A stretch of DNA of 64,000 bases from Ananas comosus. Taxonomy: Eukaryota; Streptophyta; Magnoliopsida; Poales; Bromeliaceae. Of this stretch, positions 34,667-46,246 are shown in pieces. The notes beneath the pieces were generated by a model. The model searched no databases. It was not told the DNA's origin and was given only the letters and a program-made list of their open reading frames with translations. The stretch lies in NCBI RefSeq assembly GCF_001540865.1, contig NC_033621.1, positions 16,156,333-16,220,332 on the forward strand, read 5' to 3'. How positions within the stretch are numbered: the stretch's first letter is position 1; every line of letters begins with the position of its first letter. The position numbers and the translations under genes were made by a program.

Positions 34667-35663
34667 TGTTGGATTTTATCCAATGATAAATTTTAATGAT
34701 TACAAATAAATTTTAGATTTAATTTGTCACTTAGCAATTTCAGATTTTAGTTGAATTTAAAGTGACTCAAGTCGAACTGGAGTTAATTAAAGGTAACCAA
34801 CAATTCAATCAAATTGTTCAAATTAGTTCGGACTTTTTTATAATTTTATCGGATTTGAGTCGATCAACCTAGTCTAAGTTGACCAATTTATCTTTTAGGT
34901 TAGATTTGAGTTTAACGTCAAATTAGCTATTATTTTTAATTTGGTATGAAAGAGATTTGATATATGATATAAATTCAAAAATAATTTTATTATGACATAA
35001 ATTTAAAAAATATGAAATATGATATAAATGAGTTTTAAAAGTATGGTATTAATTTAAAAGCTTTTTACAAATGTGGAATGAATTAAAATTTTTTTTACAT
35101 TTGTAGTATTAATTTAAAAGGATTTTATGATTTTGGTATAATTTCAAATGAGCTTTTCGAATGTAGTAATATTTCAAATGTGTTTTGCAAGTGTGATATG
35201 AATTCAAATTTATTTTGAAATTAATTCAAATGCATTTGCAAATATAATTAAAATTTAAATTATAATCAATTATAATTTAATTAAAATTTATTTTTGAAAT
35301 GATGGGTAGTGTATTTAAAGGAGGGCTCAGATATTGTTTCATATACAGCTTTTGAAAAATTTCTAAGTTTTAATTGTTCTTTTAACTTGTAATTGTGAGA
35401 TTTATTGAGAAGGTGTAATAGATAAGCGGCTTTGGTCTTTCCTTGTTCGAAAGGTCAAGTGATAGTGATTAAATTGGTACCTCAAGGGGAAGAAGGACCG
35501 GATTGAAGTAGGTAGAAGGTTGAATCAGAATAAATCATCTGTGTTATTTCTGTTTGATTTTCTTTTTTTATTTGGTTGCGCAATTTTTATCTTGGTTTAA
35601 TTTTATTTGAATTTTAGCTGTCAACTAATTTACCCCCCCATTTAGTTTCTATTTGATCCTTCA
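34667..35663 (+). repeat. 5' LTR of a Ty1/copia element
   Basis: Starts TGTTGGATTTTATCC and ends ...TTTGATCCTTCA immediately before a PBS. It is about 997 bp, AT-rich and non-coding. The 3' partner is outside the window. GATGC (34662-34666) would be the left target duplication. Confidence 0.75.
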
Positions 35664-35665
35664 TT

Positions 35666-35677
35666 TGGCATTAGAGC
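35666..35677 (+). other. Copia primer-binding site
   Basis: TGGCATTAGAGC, a two-mismatch version of the initiator tRNA-Met PBS, starts two bases after the LTR. Confidence 0.8.
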
Positions 35678-35713
35678 GCAGGTCTTATTGTTGCAAAATA
35701 ACTGTCGCGTGAG

Positions 35714-36888
35714 ATGGCAACTTTTCATGCTATCATTGAAGGTCAATCCATCTCCCGTCCTTAATTCTTTATCGGGAGTAACTACATCTATTGGAAGGTG
35801 CGGATGCAAATTTTTCTACAGTCCCTAGATTTTGATCTTTGGGACATTGTAGAAAACTGCTACACCAAGTATACCACGACAACTAGCACGAGGAAGGTAG
35901 AGGACAAAGGTAAATTTAATTTGAATTCTAGAGCGACAAACAATCTTTATTGTGCTCTTGACTAAAACGAGTTAAACCGAATTTCTACATGCAAAATTGC
36001 AAAAGAAATTTTGGATAAATTAGTCATTATTCATAAGGGGATAAACCAAGTAAAAATGTCTAAGGTAAATATGCTTATTCGTGATTATGAAATATTTTGT
36101 GTACAACCAAATGAAAGTATTACCGATATGTACACTAGATTTACAAATATTATTAATAGTCTAAAGGCTTTGGAAAAGGCTTTTTATGATGTAGATTTTG
36201 TCAGAAAAATACTCAGAAATTTTTCTCAAAATGGACATTGGGACCAAAGTTGGCGGCCATTCAAGAAGCATGCAACCTTGACAACTTTTCATTGGAGGAA
36301 GTCATAGGGTCTCTTATGACTTATGAATTACGATTAAAGACGGAGTCTTTTACTTCCATCACCATATTGAAACGAAAAAAATAGCCCTCAACTCTAACGA
36401 GGGAGATGGTGGCGACTCTGACAATGCCACTGATGACGAGATTTCACTTCTTACCAAAATATTAAAGAAGATTATACAAAGAAAGCACGAAGCTAAGTGG
36501 TCCGGCAAAGGTAATGGTAAATCAAACTTTTTTACAAAGGATGTCAAATGTTACAATTGTAATAAAACAAAGCACACAAGTTATGATTGCCAAAATCAAA
36601 ATAAGTCTCCCCAAAAATGAGAAAAAGAAGAATAAAGTCTTCTCGGCCGCTTAGAGTGATGATAGCGATTCCGACAAGGAGGAATCAACCAAGGAGGTCT
36701 CTAACTTAAGCCTCATTTATGATGATGCACCTTCAAATTTTTGCTTCATGGCAAAAATAGAAGATGAGGTAAATGATTTAATTCACGATGAACTTGTAGA
36801 AGCTTTTTATGATCTTTATGATGATATCCAAAATTTTGGTCCCAAATATGTTTTTTGTTTAAATGAAAATATATGTTTTATCTAGCTA
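35714..36888 (+). pseudogene. Copia gag (UBN2 type) with zinc knuckle, truncated
   Basis: From ATG at 35714 the frame reads copia gag: YWKVRMQIFLQSLDFDLWDI, then after a stop ILDKLVIIHKGINQVK, DYEIFCVQPNESITDMY and the CCHC knuckle CYNCNKTKHTSYDC (about 36550-36591). Several stops and frame changes (near 35754, 35962, 36305 and 36618) break it. The longest clean piece is 36011-36307. A coiled, acidic region follows until the element is cut at 36888 by the Tat element. UBN2-type gag is the nucleocapsid precursor of plant copia elements. The copia pol is not in the window. Confidence 0.75.
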
Positions 36889-37715
36889 TGAGCCGAATTC
36901 TCCAACCGTTGACCCGGTCAAAGATCTCCTTTGGGGTGCGTGCAAGAAATTGATACGGCTTCACGTGATGACCCTCAAAGTCTACGCCTTTCGACTGATC
37001 AAGTGATTCGGCTGATGAGGGATCGAATCAGCCGAGTTCGAAAACTTATATTACAGAATCGGTTCGGCTGAATACGCCGAATAGGATATTGCTCAGTGTT
37101 TTGGGGTCGGCTGATGAGCTGAATGGCCTTTATATATTGAAACTTAAAGTTGGAAACTCGTACAAAAGAGAGTGTGCCTGTAAGGCATACAGACTCTAAA
37201 ACTCTAACTTAAAGACAACTCTTAGAAAAGGCAGCAAATGCAGGAAAAGAAAGATTACAGATAGACTACTTCTAGGAAAAAGAAAAATGCGTGGAAAGAG
37301 AAAAGTGGTCTTCTGTTCGCTGGGAAAAGACCCTTCTTCCAGGCGTTACTCTCCTATTTATACTCCGCGCATTGTTATTCGGTTATGTTCACGATCGGCC
37401 ACTTCCCTAATTTCATGGGCCACTACAAGCCGATCCTAATCGCTCAAACTGCTTGCGGTTATGCTGTGATTTATTTTGTGCTCTTGGCGCACCACATGTC
37501 AGGTTTTAAAATTCTTGGCGAGCCAAGCGTCAATTTTCCACGTGGTATTTTTATTGGCATCAATAATTGCCCCCTTGGCATCTCCCGAACAGGCGGTTCG
37601 GTAGTTGACGTAATCTCTTTTAAAGGCGCAAATTTCGAATCATTATTTCGAATTGCCTTGTAATGTCTTTCTCCTAGCCGTCCTTTCACCTTTGACGGCC
37701 ACGATCTCCCACACA
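36889..37715 (-). repeat. 3' LTR of a Tat-lineage gypsy element
   Basis: The copia sequence stops at 36888 and a TGAGCC start follows. The other edge is placed at CACACA (37715) because a minus-strand purine run (forward TTCCTTTTGTCTTTT, 37716-37730) follows, as expected for a PPT. On the minus strand TATAAATA (37355-37362) in a CG-rich context looks like the LTR promoter. Length about 827 bp. The boundaries are inferred; no partner LTR is in the window. Confidence 0.5.
37355..37362 (-). promoter_or_regulatory. TATA box in the Tat LTR
   Basis: TATAAATA on the minus strand, in GGAGTATAAATAGGAG, inside the putative LTR. It supports minus-strand orientation. Confidence 0.6.
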
Positions 37716-37842
37716 TTCCTTTTGTCTTTTATGCGGCATTTATTAGGTCATTTATTACCGCCGTCTTGTCATCATTAAAGTCGTTTTTGGAATTCCATCC
37801 GACGGCCCTATTCTTTTTGTCTCTTTTATTTTCTTCTTCCCT

Positions 37843-39330
37843 ATGCTTCCCTTTTTCTCTCTTCTTCCTTCGCTTTTCTTTCTGCTTCATCTTCGCCTAA
37901 GAATCCCTTTCTCCCTTCGTCTTCTATTTCTTCTTTCGTCTTCTCTAATGGCTCTACTTCCTCCTTTTCTTCTTCTCCATCTCTCGATTACACTTTACTT
38001 AGACAATATATTGGGTCGGACCCTTCTCAATTTATTTTAGGTCCCTCGTTTATAGATGACCCTATTGCTGAGGATTTTCCTTTCTCAAGTGAAGGTCTTC
38101 CTTTAATAGTTGATGCCATTCATCTTCATTCTTGGTATGCTTCAACTTCGACGAGAAAAAGCCTTCAGACTTGGCTGAGTGTTTCAGAAGCATATCTCGC
38201 TTGGTTAGATCGGGTGGAAGCCTTGTATGCCGATCTTTGGCGCCTGATTGGGATTTATGAAGCCATTCAATTATCTCGAACACCTCCCATAGACGATAAC
38301 TTTTCTTTTGGCTACGGCTCTTTGTTTCTGGTCTCCTGTTTCCAACACCTTTTTTAGAGCGGGACCCTTTACTCCTACTCTCCTTGATGTAGCAGCAATC
38401 GTTGGTTTGCGCCCTCATGGCATTACCCTTTCGATGGCCTATAATCCTGACGGCGTGACCGATTTTGAGGCCCATCTTTGATCTAACTGATCTAGCTTAT
38501 ACCAAGTTTATTCGCCTGTTCGCAGGCCAATCCCCTACTCCGGTTACTAGGAAGGAGCACATAGCTTTCATTCTCTACTGGTTATGTCATAACCTCTTCT
38601 GTACTCGTTTACAGAAGATAAATTCAGATTTTGTTCCAATCGCCGTAGGTTTAGCTAACGACGAAAAATTAGCTTTAGGTGTATATTTTCTTGCCTTCGT
38701 ATGTAGAGAAATTTTTGATTCAATCAAACTATTGCCATCCGGAGAGGGTTTAGCAATTGGTTTTGGTTGCGGTATTCTCTGGTTTTTGCAAATGTGTTTG
38801 CAAATTTATTTTCCTTCTCTGTGCCGAACCTTTTAGATATAGATTTGGCTCCTCATTTTGATACTTTTGGGTTGGTTCTTGGCTGTCCAAAACCTATATC
38901 CTCAAGCCACCCATATGAATTCGGCAATTATTTCAAAGTTTTTTATGAATCGCGTCCTCATCGCCTTATCTCGTGGTTCCCATTTGCAGAACGCGTCACT
39001 GGTCCACCTTGGCTTTTTACTCGATATGAAACCATCCAGGGTGAACTGGCCTCTTCTCGGGCCAGTAAATATTCTGATGTTTGGTTTTCTTTACTAGCTG
39101 CGCGAGATCTGCACGTTGGGCTGAAAACGCGTTCTAAATTGATACCCAGTACTGAAGTTTATTCTCCTCAGTATGTTGCGCGTCAGTTTGGATTTGTCCA
39201 AGCAATCTCGGCACCGGCCAAATTTTTATGGCCAATACTGTCGTTAACCGTCCTCGCACTAAGAGCACAGCCGAAGTTGATCGGCTTTCGACAATGGGGA
39301 ATTGTCTTCGACGCTTCTTCAAATTAGTAA
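37843..39330 (+). pseudogene. Antisense ORF with plant mobile domain (PMD) in the Tat element
   Basis: On the plus strand, opposite to the Tat pol, broken frames give a PMD-type protein: a Ser/Leu-rich start near 37900, LHSWYASTSTRKSLQTWL and ALYADLWRLIGIYEAIQLS (38100-38290), then TPTLLDVAAIVGLRPHGI (about 38368-38420), then from 38767 the frame ...HPYEFGNYFKVFYESRPH..., WFPFAERVTGPPWLF. PMD proteins occur as host genes and inside transposons (MULE and Tat-type gypsy). Frameshifts near 38352 and 38480 and stops in 38500-38760 show it is decayed. Its role in the retrotransposon life cycle is unknown. The domain call is from motif memory, not a profile search. Confidence 0.6.
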
Positions 39331-39682
39331 GCTTTAGGCCAAATCACACGGGGGTAATGGGTTTTCATTTTACGGCGTCTTGGGATGCCTTTTGTGAGCA
39401 AATCTTTGTTTAGATAGCATCACACGCGCTTCATAAGGTTCTTAATCCTGACGGTATGCTGCTTACTAATTGAGCTATTTCCATGTTTAATTTTCTTCGT
39501 CCGCTCATTTTATTTATTTGTAGCAGTCCCTTTTTCGAACAAGGATATCTCACTCGATCCCCTTGCACAAGAAGAATCAGGGGAAAACTCCGATCGAGAT
39601 TCTAATGATTTATCCCGCCCCTCTGTAGTTAGTCTTGCTTTTTCATTTTTGCCATCTTTTCTGTACGTAGTTCATTTGACTC

Positions 39683-39719
<37 letters not shown>
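39331..39719. other. Antisense-ORF linker region and (TG)n
   Basis: Non-coding or decayed continuation of the antisense ORF (39530-39630 reads an acidic serine-rich stretch), ending in about 30 bases of (TG)n at 39688-39716. Confidence 0.5.
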
Positions 39720-39951
39720 GAACTAGGCTACTATGCTATTAATAGCACCAAGTTATTGGTGCTACCAAGTTTTTGTCCATTGGATTAAGAGATGTGCGGT
39801 TAGGATGATGTGGGCCCCCTAGGGTTGAGTGGGTGGTTGGTTGAATAGTATGATCTAACGGGTGAAAGTGATCAAAAGGGTAGATCTAACGACGGAAAAA
39901 CTTGGTAGCACCAAAGTGCTTCGTGCTATTAATAGCATAGTAGCCGGACTC
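39720..39951. mobile_element. Fold-back MITE I (232 bp)
   Basis: The left arm GAACTAGGCTACTATGCTAT is matched by GAGTCCGGCTACTATGCTAT at the right in reverse complement, and the match extends through TAATAGCACCAAG. It is bounded by (TG)n and (CT)n(TA)n. It belongs with the half copy at 9583-9673. Confidence 0.8.
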
Positions 39952-39968
39952 TCTCTCTCTCTCTCTCT

Positions 39969-40017
<49 letters not shown>

Positions 40018-40039
40018 NNNNNNNNNNNNNNNNNNNNNN

Positions 40040-40071
<32 letters not shown>

Positions 40072-40072
40072 C
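39952..40072. repeat. (CT)n(TA)n with a 22-base N gap
   Basis: CT run to 39970, TA run to 40017, 22 Ns at 40018-40039, then TA to 40066. The true length of the repeat is unknown. Confidence 0.97.
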
Positions 40073-40080
40073 TTATATAT

Positions 40081-41763
40081 AGTCCATTCCGGCTACTTCA
40101 TCGGTCCCTTGTTCGGAATAACAACCGATTGAAGCCGAACAATCTACTCTGTCGCTCCCAAAGTGGCGCAAATCAGTTGTGAAGAAGATCCATTCTTCAG
40201 CTCCTGCAGTCGTCGAAGATGCATTTTCGGCTGATGTTCCACCAACATCGGAGAAAAATCTTCCTTAATCATCTCCAAATGAACCAATCTCAGCGAAGGT
40301 AAATCCTCAGCCTATTTTGATTGACTCCTATTCTTCTAATGCTTCAAACGAATCACCTCCACTTTCTCCTTCGGTAAAACAGATGCCTTCGGGAAGAAGT
40401 TCTCACATCCGTTTCACTTCGTCCTTGGGGAAGAAAATGTCTGATATTGAAAGACAGGCTCGTCAAGAAGCTCGTCTTGACAAGAAGCGAGAATGAAATG
40501 AAAGCATGCAGAAGTTGAGAAAGATGTGGAGAAGGCAAGAAAGAAGAAAGAGATGGACACTACAATAAAAACGGTTTTTAGCGACACTATTAAATGTCGG
40601 TACAGGTCAAAAAAAGTGTTGCTAGATAAATTACCGACACTTTTAAAAAGTATTGCTAAATGTGGGGTCGCTAGGTATATGTGACAGTTAAAGAGTGTCG
40701 CTATAACCTAAAAAGAGTGATGCTAATTCACCAATATTTATTTAAGCATTTAGCAGCTGCCGGAACTCTACCTCGTTGGCTACGGTGGCGAAGGAGGACG
40801 AGAGGAAGGGATCTTCGTCTAGAATTTCAGTCGATTGAGCGAGGGGAGAAGGAAAAATGGTAATTGCTTTTTTCTTTTCTTTTTCTTTTCTGTTTGTAAT
40901 CAGACCGAATGGACTGGGTAGGGTGGGTTGAATAGATTAACCTTTTATTTTTTGGTTGGATTGAACTTTATATTTAGGCATTAGTAGATTTTTTTTTAAA
41001 GTTTTTGGCATAAATGGGACACTTACACAAAAGTATCCCAAACATGTGTCCCTATAACCTAATTCTGTTGTAGTGGGAAAAGATGTCAACTCCGAAGGAA
41101 ATAGAAGAAGAGAGAGGTGAGGGAGAAAGAAGTGGAAAAGAAGAAGAACTAAAGAGAAGAGAAAAAGTGGAACAAGGAAAGAGAAAGAGAGTGAAGAGAA
41201 ACAGAGAGAAAGGGATGGTAACGAAAAAGAAATAGGTACAATTCCTTCTTCCGAACCTTCAGCCGAAGCTTCAACATCGGCTTCTTTACTAGTGTCTAAA
41301 CTAGCAGACCCGTTGACTATTTCTTTTCAACACTTATTGGCTTCAAGCCCAAATTCAAATGAAAAGGAAGACCTCTCTGCCTTTATGTCAGCTGGCACTC
41401 AACAAAGATTAAATCAGTGTCTAAAATTGTATAGTAGTGGTCTTCCTTTTTTGGCTCGAAATACGGAACAATTCGATCGGCTTGGGGCGCTCCTACTTGA
41501 CCTAGTAGACTAGTCGGATCTTTCTCTTGCAGGTAAATGTTTTGCAGAAGAACTTGCTGCAGTCGAGTCGGCCTTGGCCCAAACATCTGAGCAACGCGCG
41601 CTTGTACAAGATCAACTAAAAGCCAAGAAGGATGAAGGGGCGAAACTTCATGATCAGCTTTTCCAGCTTTATAAACTTCATCCTTTGATGAAACGTAGAA
41701 GATGAGTAGCCGATTGCGCACAAGCACACTTAGAAGCCGAATGGAATCAATTGAAAGACTTAT
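40081..41763 (+). pseudogene. C-terminal part of the antisense ORF (coiled-coil rich)
   Basis: Plus-strand fragments continue the antisense protein after the MITE: a Ser/Pro-rich stretch (40090-40400), a Lys/Arg/Glu-rich stretch (SDIERQARQEARLDKKRE, about 40440-40495), a Lys/Glu-rich tract (41090-41230), and 41292-41513 with LADPLTISFQHLLASSP and TQQRLNQCLKLYSSG, continuing after a stop as AVESALAQTSEQRALVQDQL. Heptad-like Leu/Ala spacing suggests a coiled coil. It is interrupted by the CACTA MITE and cut at 41763 by a solo LTR. Confidence 0.5.
40558..41075. mobile_element. CACTA-type MITE (518 bp)
   Basis: Ends CACTACAATAAAAACGG and, in reverse complement at the right, CACTACAACAGAATTAGG. 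It is flanked by the 3-bp duplication GGA (40555-40557 and 41076-41078). Subterminal copies of TGTCGGTA/AGTGTCGCTA-like words lie in the left 200 bp, as in En/Spm elements. No transposase. Confidence 0.9.
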
Positions 41764-42172
41764 TGTCACGCCCCGGGACCGGCGAAGGCCCTCCCGGTAG
41801 CGCGCCCAGACCCGCCATATGTCTACACATATAAGGCGTCTACAACAAGAGCGGAAGTAAAGCAAGAAGTAGAACAAATAGCATGGTGATAACTAATGAT
41901 ATCAGAGCGAGTAAAGTTCTATCATCTAAACCAGAGTAAAAGAAACATAACCAAACAATAGAAGTAGCCATAAAGTAGTACAATACTATCTCCTCAAAAG
42001 GAAAACAAAGATCCAAAAGAAGGGTGGTCTCTATATATAAACGGGTACAACTCACAACCTCTCACAAAATAAAACCACGAGAGGTAGACCACCTATCAAA
42101 TCGTCCTCGGAGGAAGCTAGCTCGAAGCAACTCCCTTTCCTTGGTCCCTAGCCTCTCCCGGCGTGGAAGGCT

Positions 42173-42221
42173 CTGAAAGAAAATATAAAACAGAGGGCGT
42201 GAGAACTATAATTTATAGTTC
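42173..42221 (-). promoter_or_regulatory. Conserved hairpin, branch-point and acceptor-like site
   Basis: The minus strand reads GAACTATAAATTATAGTTC (42221-42203), CTCAC, then a T-rich stretch and CTTTCAG. The AG lies 29 nt from the hairpin, as in the copy at 30749. Confidence 0.55.
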
Positions 42222-42965
42222 CTAATGGGCAATTACTGACCTCAGCTCATTGCACCACTAGGCCCAAAAGAAAAGGGTAAGTCAAAAGCAATAGCAATAA
42301 CGAGTAATTTGCATTTATGAAAGCATAATGAAAATGCTAAAATATTACTTGCAATTAAATATGGCATTTATGTAATGCACAATTATCTTGTCATGAAGGA
42401 TATGTCTCTACTCAGCCACAAATAATATCATGGTTTGCTTAATGAAATTATGAGGATTATCCCTTATCATGGCAACATTGTTTATATGAATGCAATTAAG
42501 CAATGTCTCCTAGCATACTACATGTATGTATGTATACCCAAAGTCCAAATCTATGCTAGAAGCAAGTCCGAGTAATCCAACTACCACTCTCTATTTAGTA
42601 GTGATTATAACAAACTCACCCCGTGTCGATTTCCATTTCCAATTAAGGACCTCCCAAAGGTAGTCCGGCTTGTGCCGCCTAAGTGCCTGTGGTAGCCCGA
42701 CATTCCTTCTCTTGGAATGTGTCTGTCCCACTCGACCCCGTAGGCTTCTCAATACCGCACGAGCGAACATAAGTCGCGTAGGCTAACTCCGGAGTGCCGG
42801 CTTGTAGGGAGCGACCCTCACAAGCATGTGCGAATGAGCACAAATGGCAAGCAAGCAAGGTCAAAGTCTCAAGTACTCTACTCTCATGCCTCTCGCATGG
42901 CATGGTCACTAGCCTCCCAAGGATCTAATCCAAAGTCTCAAAGTGACGCTCCAACGCACGCACTT

Positions 42966-43096
42966 GCTTAGTGTCTCTTTATGACACTTAAGCATCACAA
43001 CTAATCATACTGAATTCATGTTTCATATTCCAATTAAAACAATACTAGCTAGGTTCACTTTAGCCCGGGCCCAATGCCTGTTTATGACATTGGCCC
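42966..43096 (-). repeat. Two CATAAA-loop hairpins
   Basis: 42966-42993 (minus strand: GCTTA-GTGTC stem, ATAAAGA loop, GACAC-TAAGC) and 43067-43096 (GGGCCAATG stem, CATAAACA loop region, CATTGGGCCC). They sit at the counterpart of the hairpins in the solo LTR at 28158, but the stem sequences differ. Confidence 0.75.
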
Positions 43097-44104
43097 AATC
43101 TTTCAAATAGTCCAAGTCCTCAAACCTCTCTAGGCTTCCAAAAATTCCTAATGTCACAAGGGGCAAATAAGCTAAATGCAGGAAAGCAAGGTCCATTTTC
43201 ATAATAGGGATCTTAGTTTCAGTCTCAACCAGAATGCTATATCACACATGTATGCTCTCTACTACATAGAGGCCCAAAATTTTACTATATGCAACATAGG
43301 CATTTTAAGCATTCTAAAATTCACAATAAATACATATAACAAGAATATGTATACGTTTTCAAGTAATGATACTTAATTCATCACAAATGAGAATTTCTCA
43401 TTGTGTGGCTAGGCCAAACCCACCGAACCGTCGCGATCTCCTTCGATTCGCCGAACGGAGTTGTCCACGAGTCTCAAAATACCCTAAAAGTATTGAGCGA
43501 AGAGATACACGGGCATTACGATCAACTATAGGATCAAACATTAATCAGCAAGACAAAAGGGCTAAAACTCACCTCAAGAGAAGAAATCTTTTCCAAAGCT
43601 CCAAAAGAGAGCTAGAACCCTTCCAAACCAAGCCCAAGGAAGGTTCTAAACCAACTAATTTAGCCCCAAAAGCCCTAGATCAAAAATGCCCAAAATCAAC
43701 CCTAGAATCTCATCCTAGGGTTCCAACACAAGAAAACCTCAAATCCAAAGTCTAGATGGAGAGAAAGGGCTACCAACCTCTAAGAAGCTTCAATCCAAGC
43801 TCCAAGGGTGAAGATCTTCTCTTTTGCAAGCTCCAAGTCCAAGCCTTCAAGCACCAACAAGGTGGGAAGAGGAAGAAAGGCAAAGGGATGCTCCAAGCCC
43901 AAGCTAGATCCTTCTCCTTTTCTTCTCCTTCCTCTTCTTCTCCTTCTTCTCTCTCTAGCAAGGGTGTGGGGAGAGTGTAAAGAGGGAAATGAGGAGAAGA
44001 GAGGGTGGATGGGTCATATAGACCATCTATTGCCACAAAATCCCAAGAGGCCCCTCAAAAAACCAAAATTACAACAGCCCGGTCTGGGCAGTTTTCGCCC
44101 AGAG

Positions 44105-44312
44105 GGACCGGTCTCTCCCCAGCAGGGACTGGTCTCTTGCTGCGAACTCGGAAAACCAACGTTCGGGAACCGGTCTCTCCCTGCGTGGGACCGGTCTCTC
44201 ACTGCGAAGGCGCGCTCGGGGACCGGTCTCGCCTGCCAGGGACCGGTTGCCTCAAGGCTGCCGCAACACTGCTCACTGGGGGACCGGTCTCTCCTTTCAG
44301 GGACCGGTCCCC
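44105..44312 (-). repeat. GGGACCGGTCYC palindrome array
   Basis: Seven ACCGGT cores, mostly in GGGACCGGTCTC or GGGACCGGTCCC context, plus one degenerate copy (ACTGGT), 150-360 bp from the LTR start. Confidence 0.9.
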
Positions 44313-44639
44313 GAGAGTGAAAACTCTCAAAACTCGTCCAGAATTCTAGTTTTCGAACTTTTTAGGTCGGAAAACATCCTACAACCCTCCACCAAGTGTG
44401 GAAAAGCTCGAAATACATCCAAGCACTCGAACCTCGCAATTGGCAGAGGTCCAGTGTGTTACACTTATTATCTTGATTCTATATTGCTTATTTTGATTCG
44501 GTTGTCGGCTGTAATATATTTCAAATTACATGTATCTGACTCTAACTTTATTCACTTTTCCACATGGATGGGTAGTATTTTCTCTGATATTTTCCATTAA
44601 TTGGTTTGTTATACTTTGATCCATCCATATTTTTTAAGA

Positions 44640-45541
44640 ACTATGCATTAGCTCTTGTGATTCAGCAAACTTGAAATGGTCCTTCGCAATTTGGGGACCA
44701 TTTTTCGTACACTTGGTCTTTTCGACCGATTGGAAGTATTAGTTTTGGAACTATGTCCCCAACAGAAAAGGACTTGGTTTTGACTCTTTTATTATATGCA
44801 TTACTTACTGGGCTCTGATAAGCTTGTAGATGGTCAAGTGCTAATAATCGAGTCTTGTTTATTTCTTCTAATTTTTCATTCATCAAAGTCTTGTACTCAT
44901 TTGCGTCAGTTTCCTTTGCCTTTCAACTCGTAAGGAAGGAACTGTTATCTTGGCTGGAACTACGCCCTCATGGCCATATATTAATTGAAACGGTGTCACT
45001 CCCGTCGCTGTTTTCACCGTTGTTGGACACACCTATAACAATTCGAAAAGCTTTTCATTCTATTTTCTCGGGTGTCTTCCAATATGTCGTTTAATAAGAT
45101 TTACAATAACTTTATTCACCACTTCGGCTTGCCCATTGGCTTGAGCGTAATAGGGTGATGAATGAAGCAGCTCGATTTTCCTTGACTCCATGAACCGAGC
45201 GAATTGTTCCCCAATAAACATTGTCCCTTGATCAGTTGTAATCGTTTTGGGGATTCCAAAACGATGGATTATAAAATATTCTACAAAATTTATAATATCT
45301 TTTTGAGTGACTAGTCTAGTAGGTTTTACCACTTAGTAAAATAATCAACGACCACTATCAAAACTTATGACCAGCCGAGGAGTTCGGCTGAATTTCTTCA
45401 ATCAAATTCATAGCCCATCCTCGAAAAGGCCATGGTTTAATGATTGTATATATCTCAGAAATGGCGACCCTTTGTATGGAGCTATGAAACTGACAATCTT
45501 GACATTCTTTGGCATATTTTATACAATCTGTATGCATAGTC
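44640..45541 (-). pseudogene. Integrase of the Tat element
   Basis: 45060-45332 reads an integrase core end (HRFGIPKTITTDQGTMF, ELLHSSPYYAQANGQAEVVN), keeping the second Asp and the Glu of the DDE triad. 44662-44886 reads the distal part (MMNEKLEEINKTRLLALDHL, KSFSVGDIVPKLILPIGRK, WSPNCEGPF). Stops and frame changes separate the two and 45333-45541 is decayed. On the 5' side the coding is interrupted by the inverted-repeat element at 45547. Confidence 0.75.
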
Positions 45542-45546
45542 GGCCA

Positions 45547-46241
45547 GTGTTAGTAAATTCGTGAATTTTTGCTGAATTATTCGCGAATTTTTGAAAAAAC
45601 GAATTAAACGGGCATTTTCGTATTTGTTCGAAAAATTCGGAAAAAAACGCGATTTTTTGGAGAAAAATACTTATTCGCGAATTATTCGCGATTCGCGAAT
45701 TATTCGTTCAAAAAAACGGCCAGTGGGCCCGCGCCTGGGCCCGCGCTCGCGGCAGGGCCTGCTCTTGCACGTGCGCCCGCGAGCGCTGCGCTCGAGGGTA
45801 GTGAGCCATGGGGCTCGTGGGCCTTGCGGGCCTTGTGGCTCGCCCAAAACAGAAAAAAAAAACATACNTAATCTCTTATGGACTATCTTAATCTCTTATT
45901 TGCTTAATTATTTATTTATTTTGAGGCATAATATAGTTTGCTATTTTTTTTTTACTTAATTAGCTTAATTTTTTAGCTCTTTATTCTTATATTCTTAAGA
46001 AATATGAGTATTTATACTAATAGCATAAATCTTGAGAGAAAAAAAAACTTAATTTAATAGCCGAATTTTTGATCCCGAATTTTTAATTGATTAACGTATA
46101 ATATCCGTATAAATCACGTATCCGAATAATTGGCGAATCCGTTTTTTAGCCGTATTTTTCAACGAATTTAAAATTAGAAGACGAATTTTATCCGAATTAT
46201 ACCAGTACTGAATTTTTGCGGAATCCGAATTAACTAACTAT
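45547..46241. mobile_element. 695-bp inverted-repeat element with AATTCG subterminal repeats
   Basis: Inserted in the Tat integrase with a GGCCA duplication (45542-45546 and 46242-46246). The left end is GTGTTAGTAAATTCG; the right end in reverse complement is ATAGTTAGTTAATTCGGA. Many ATTCGCGAAT-type words lie in the first 170 bp. The core at 45720-45845 is strongly GC-rich (repeated GGGCCCGCGC/GGGCCTTGCG words), unlike the AT-rich ends. A single N is at 45868. Superfamily not assigned; there is no transposase frame. Confidence 0.6.
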
Positions 46242-46246
46242 GGCCA

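Larger units (their letters stand above)
41764..44463 (-). mobile_element. 2.7-kb solo LTR, Tekay/Del-like family 1
   Basis: On the minus strand it starts TGTAACACACTGGACC (44463) and ends CCCGGGGCGTGACA (41764), flanked by CTTAT (41759-41763 and 44464-44468). It parallels the solo LTR at 28158-31180 along its whole length. Features: an ACCGGT array at 44105-44312, a donor-like site near 43572, CATAAA-loop hairpins at 42966-42993 and 43067-43096, and the GAACTATA hairpin at 42203-42221 with CTTTCAG ending at 42173. Confidence 0.88.

Noticed and set aside
39862..40182. 106-codon frame crossing an N gap
   Set aside because: Mostly Ile-Tyr from (TA)n with unknown residues; it is microsatellite translation.
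44105..44312. ACCGGT arrays considered as a CRISPR-like or satellite array
   Set aside because: Spacing is irregular, units are short palindromes, the host is a plant and the arrays are confined to LTR U3 zones.
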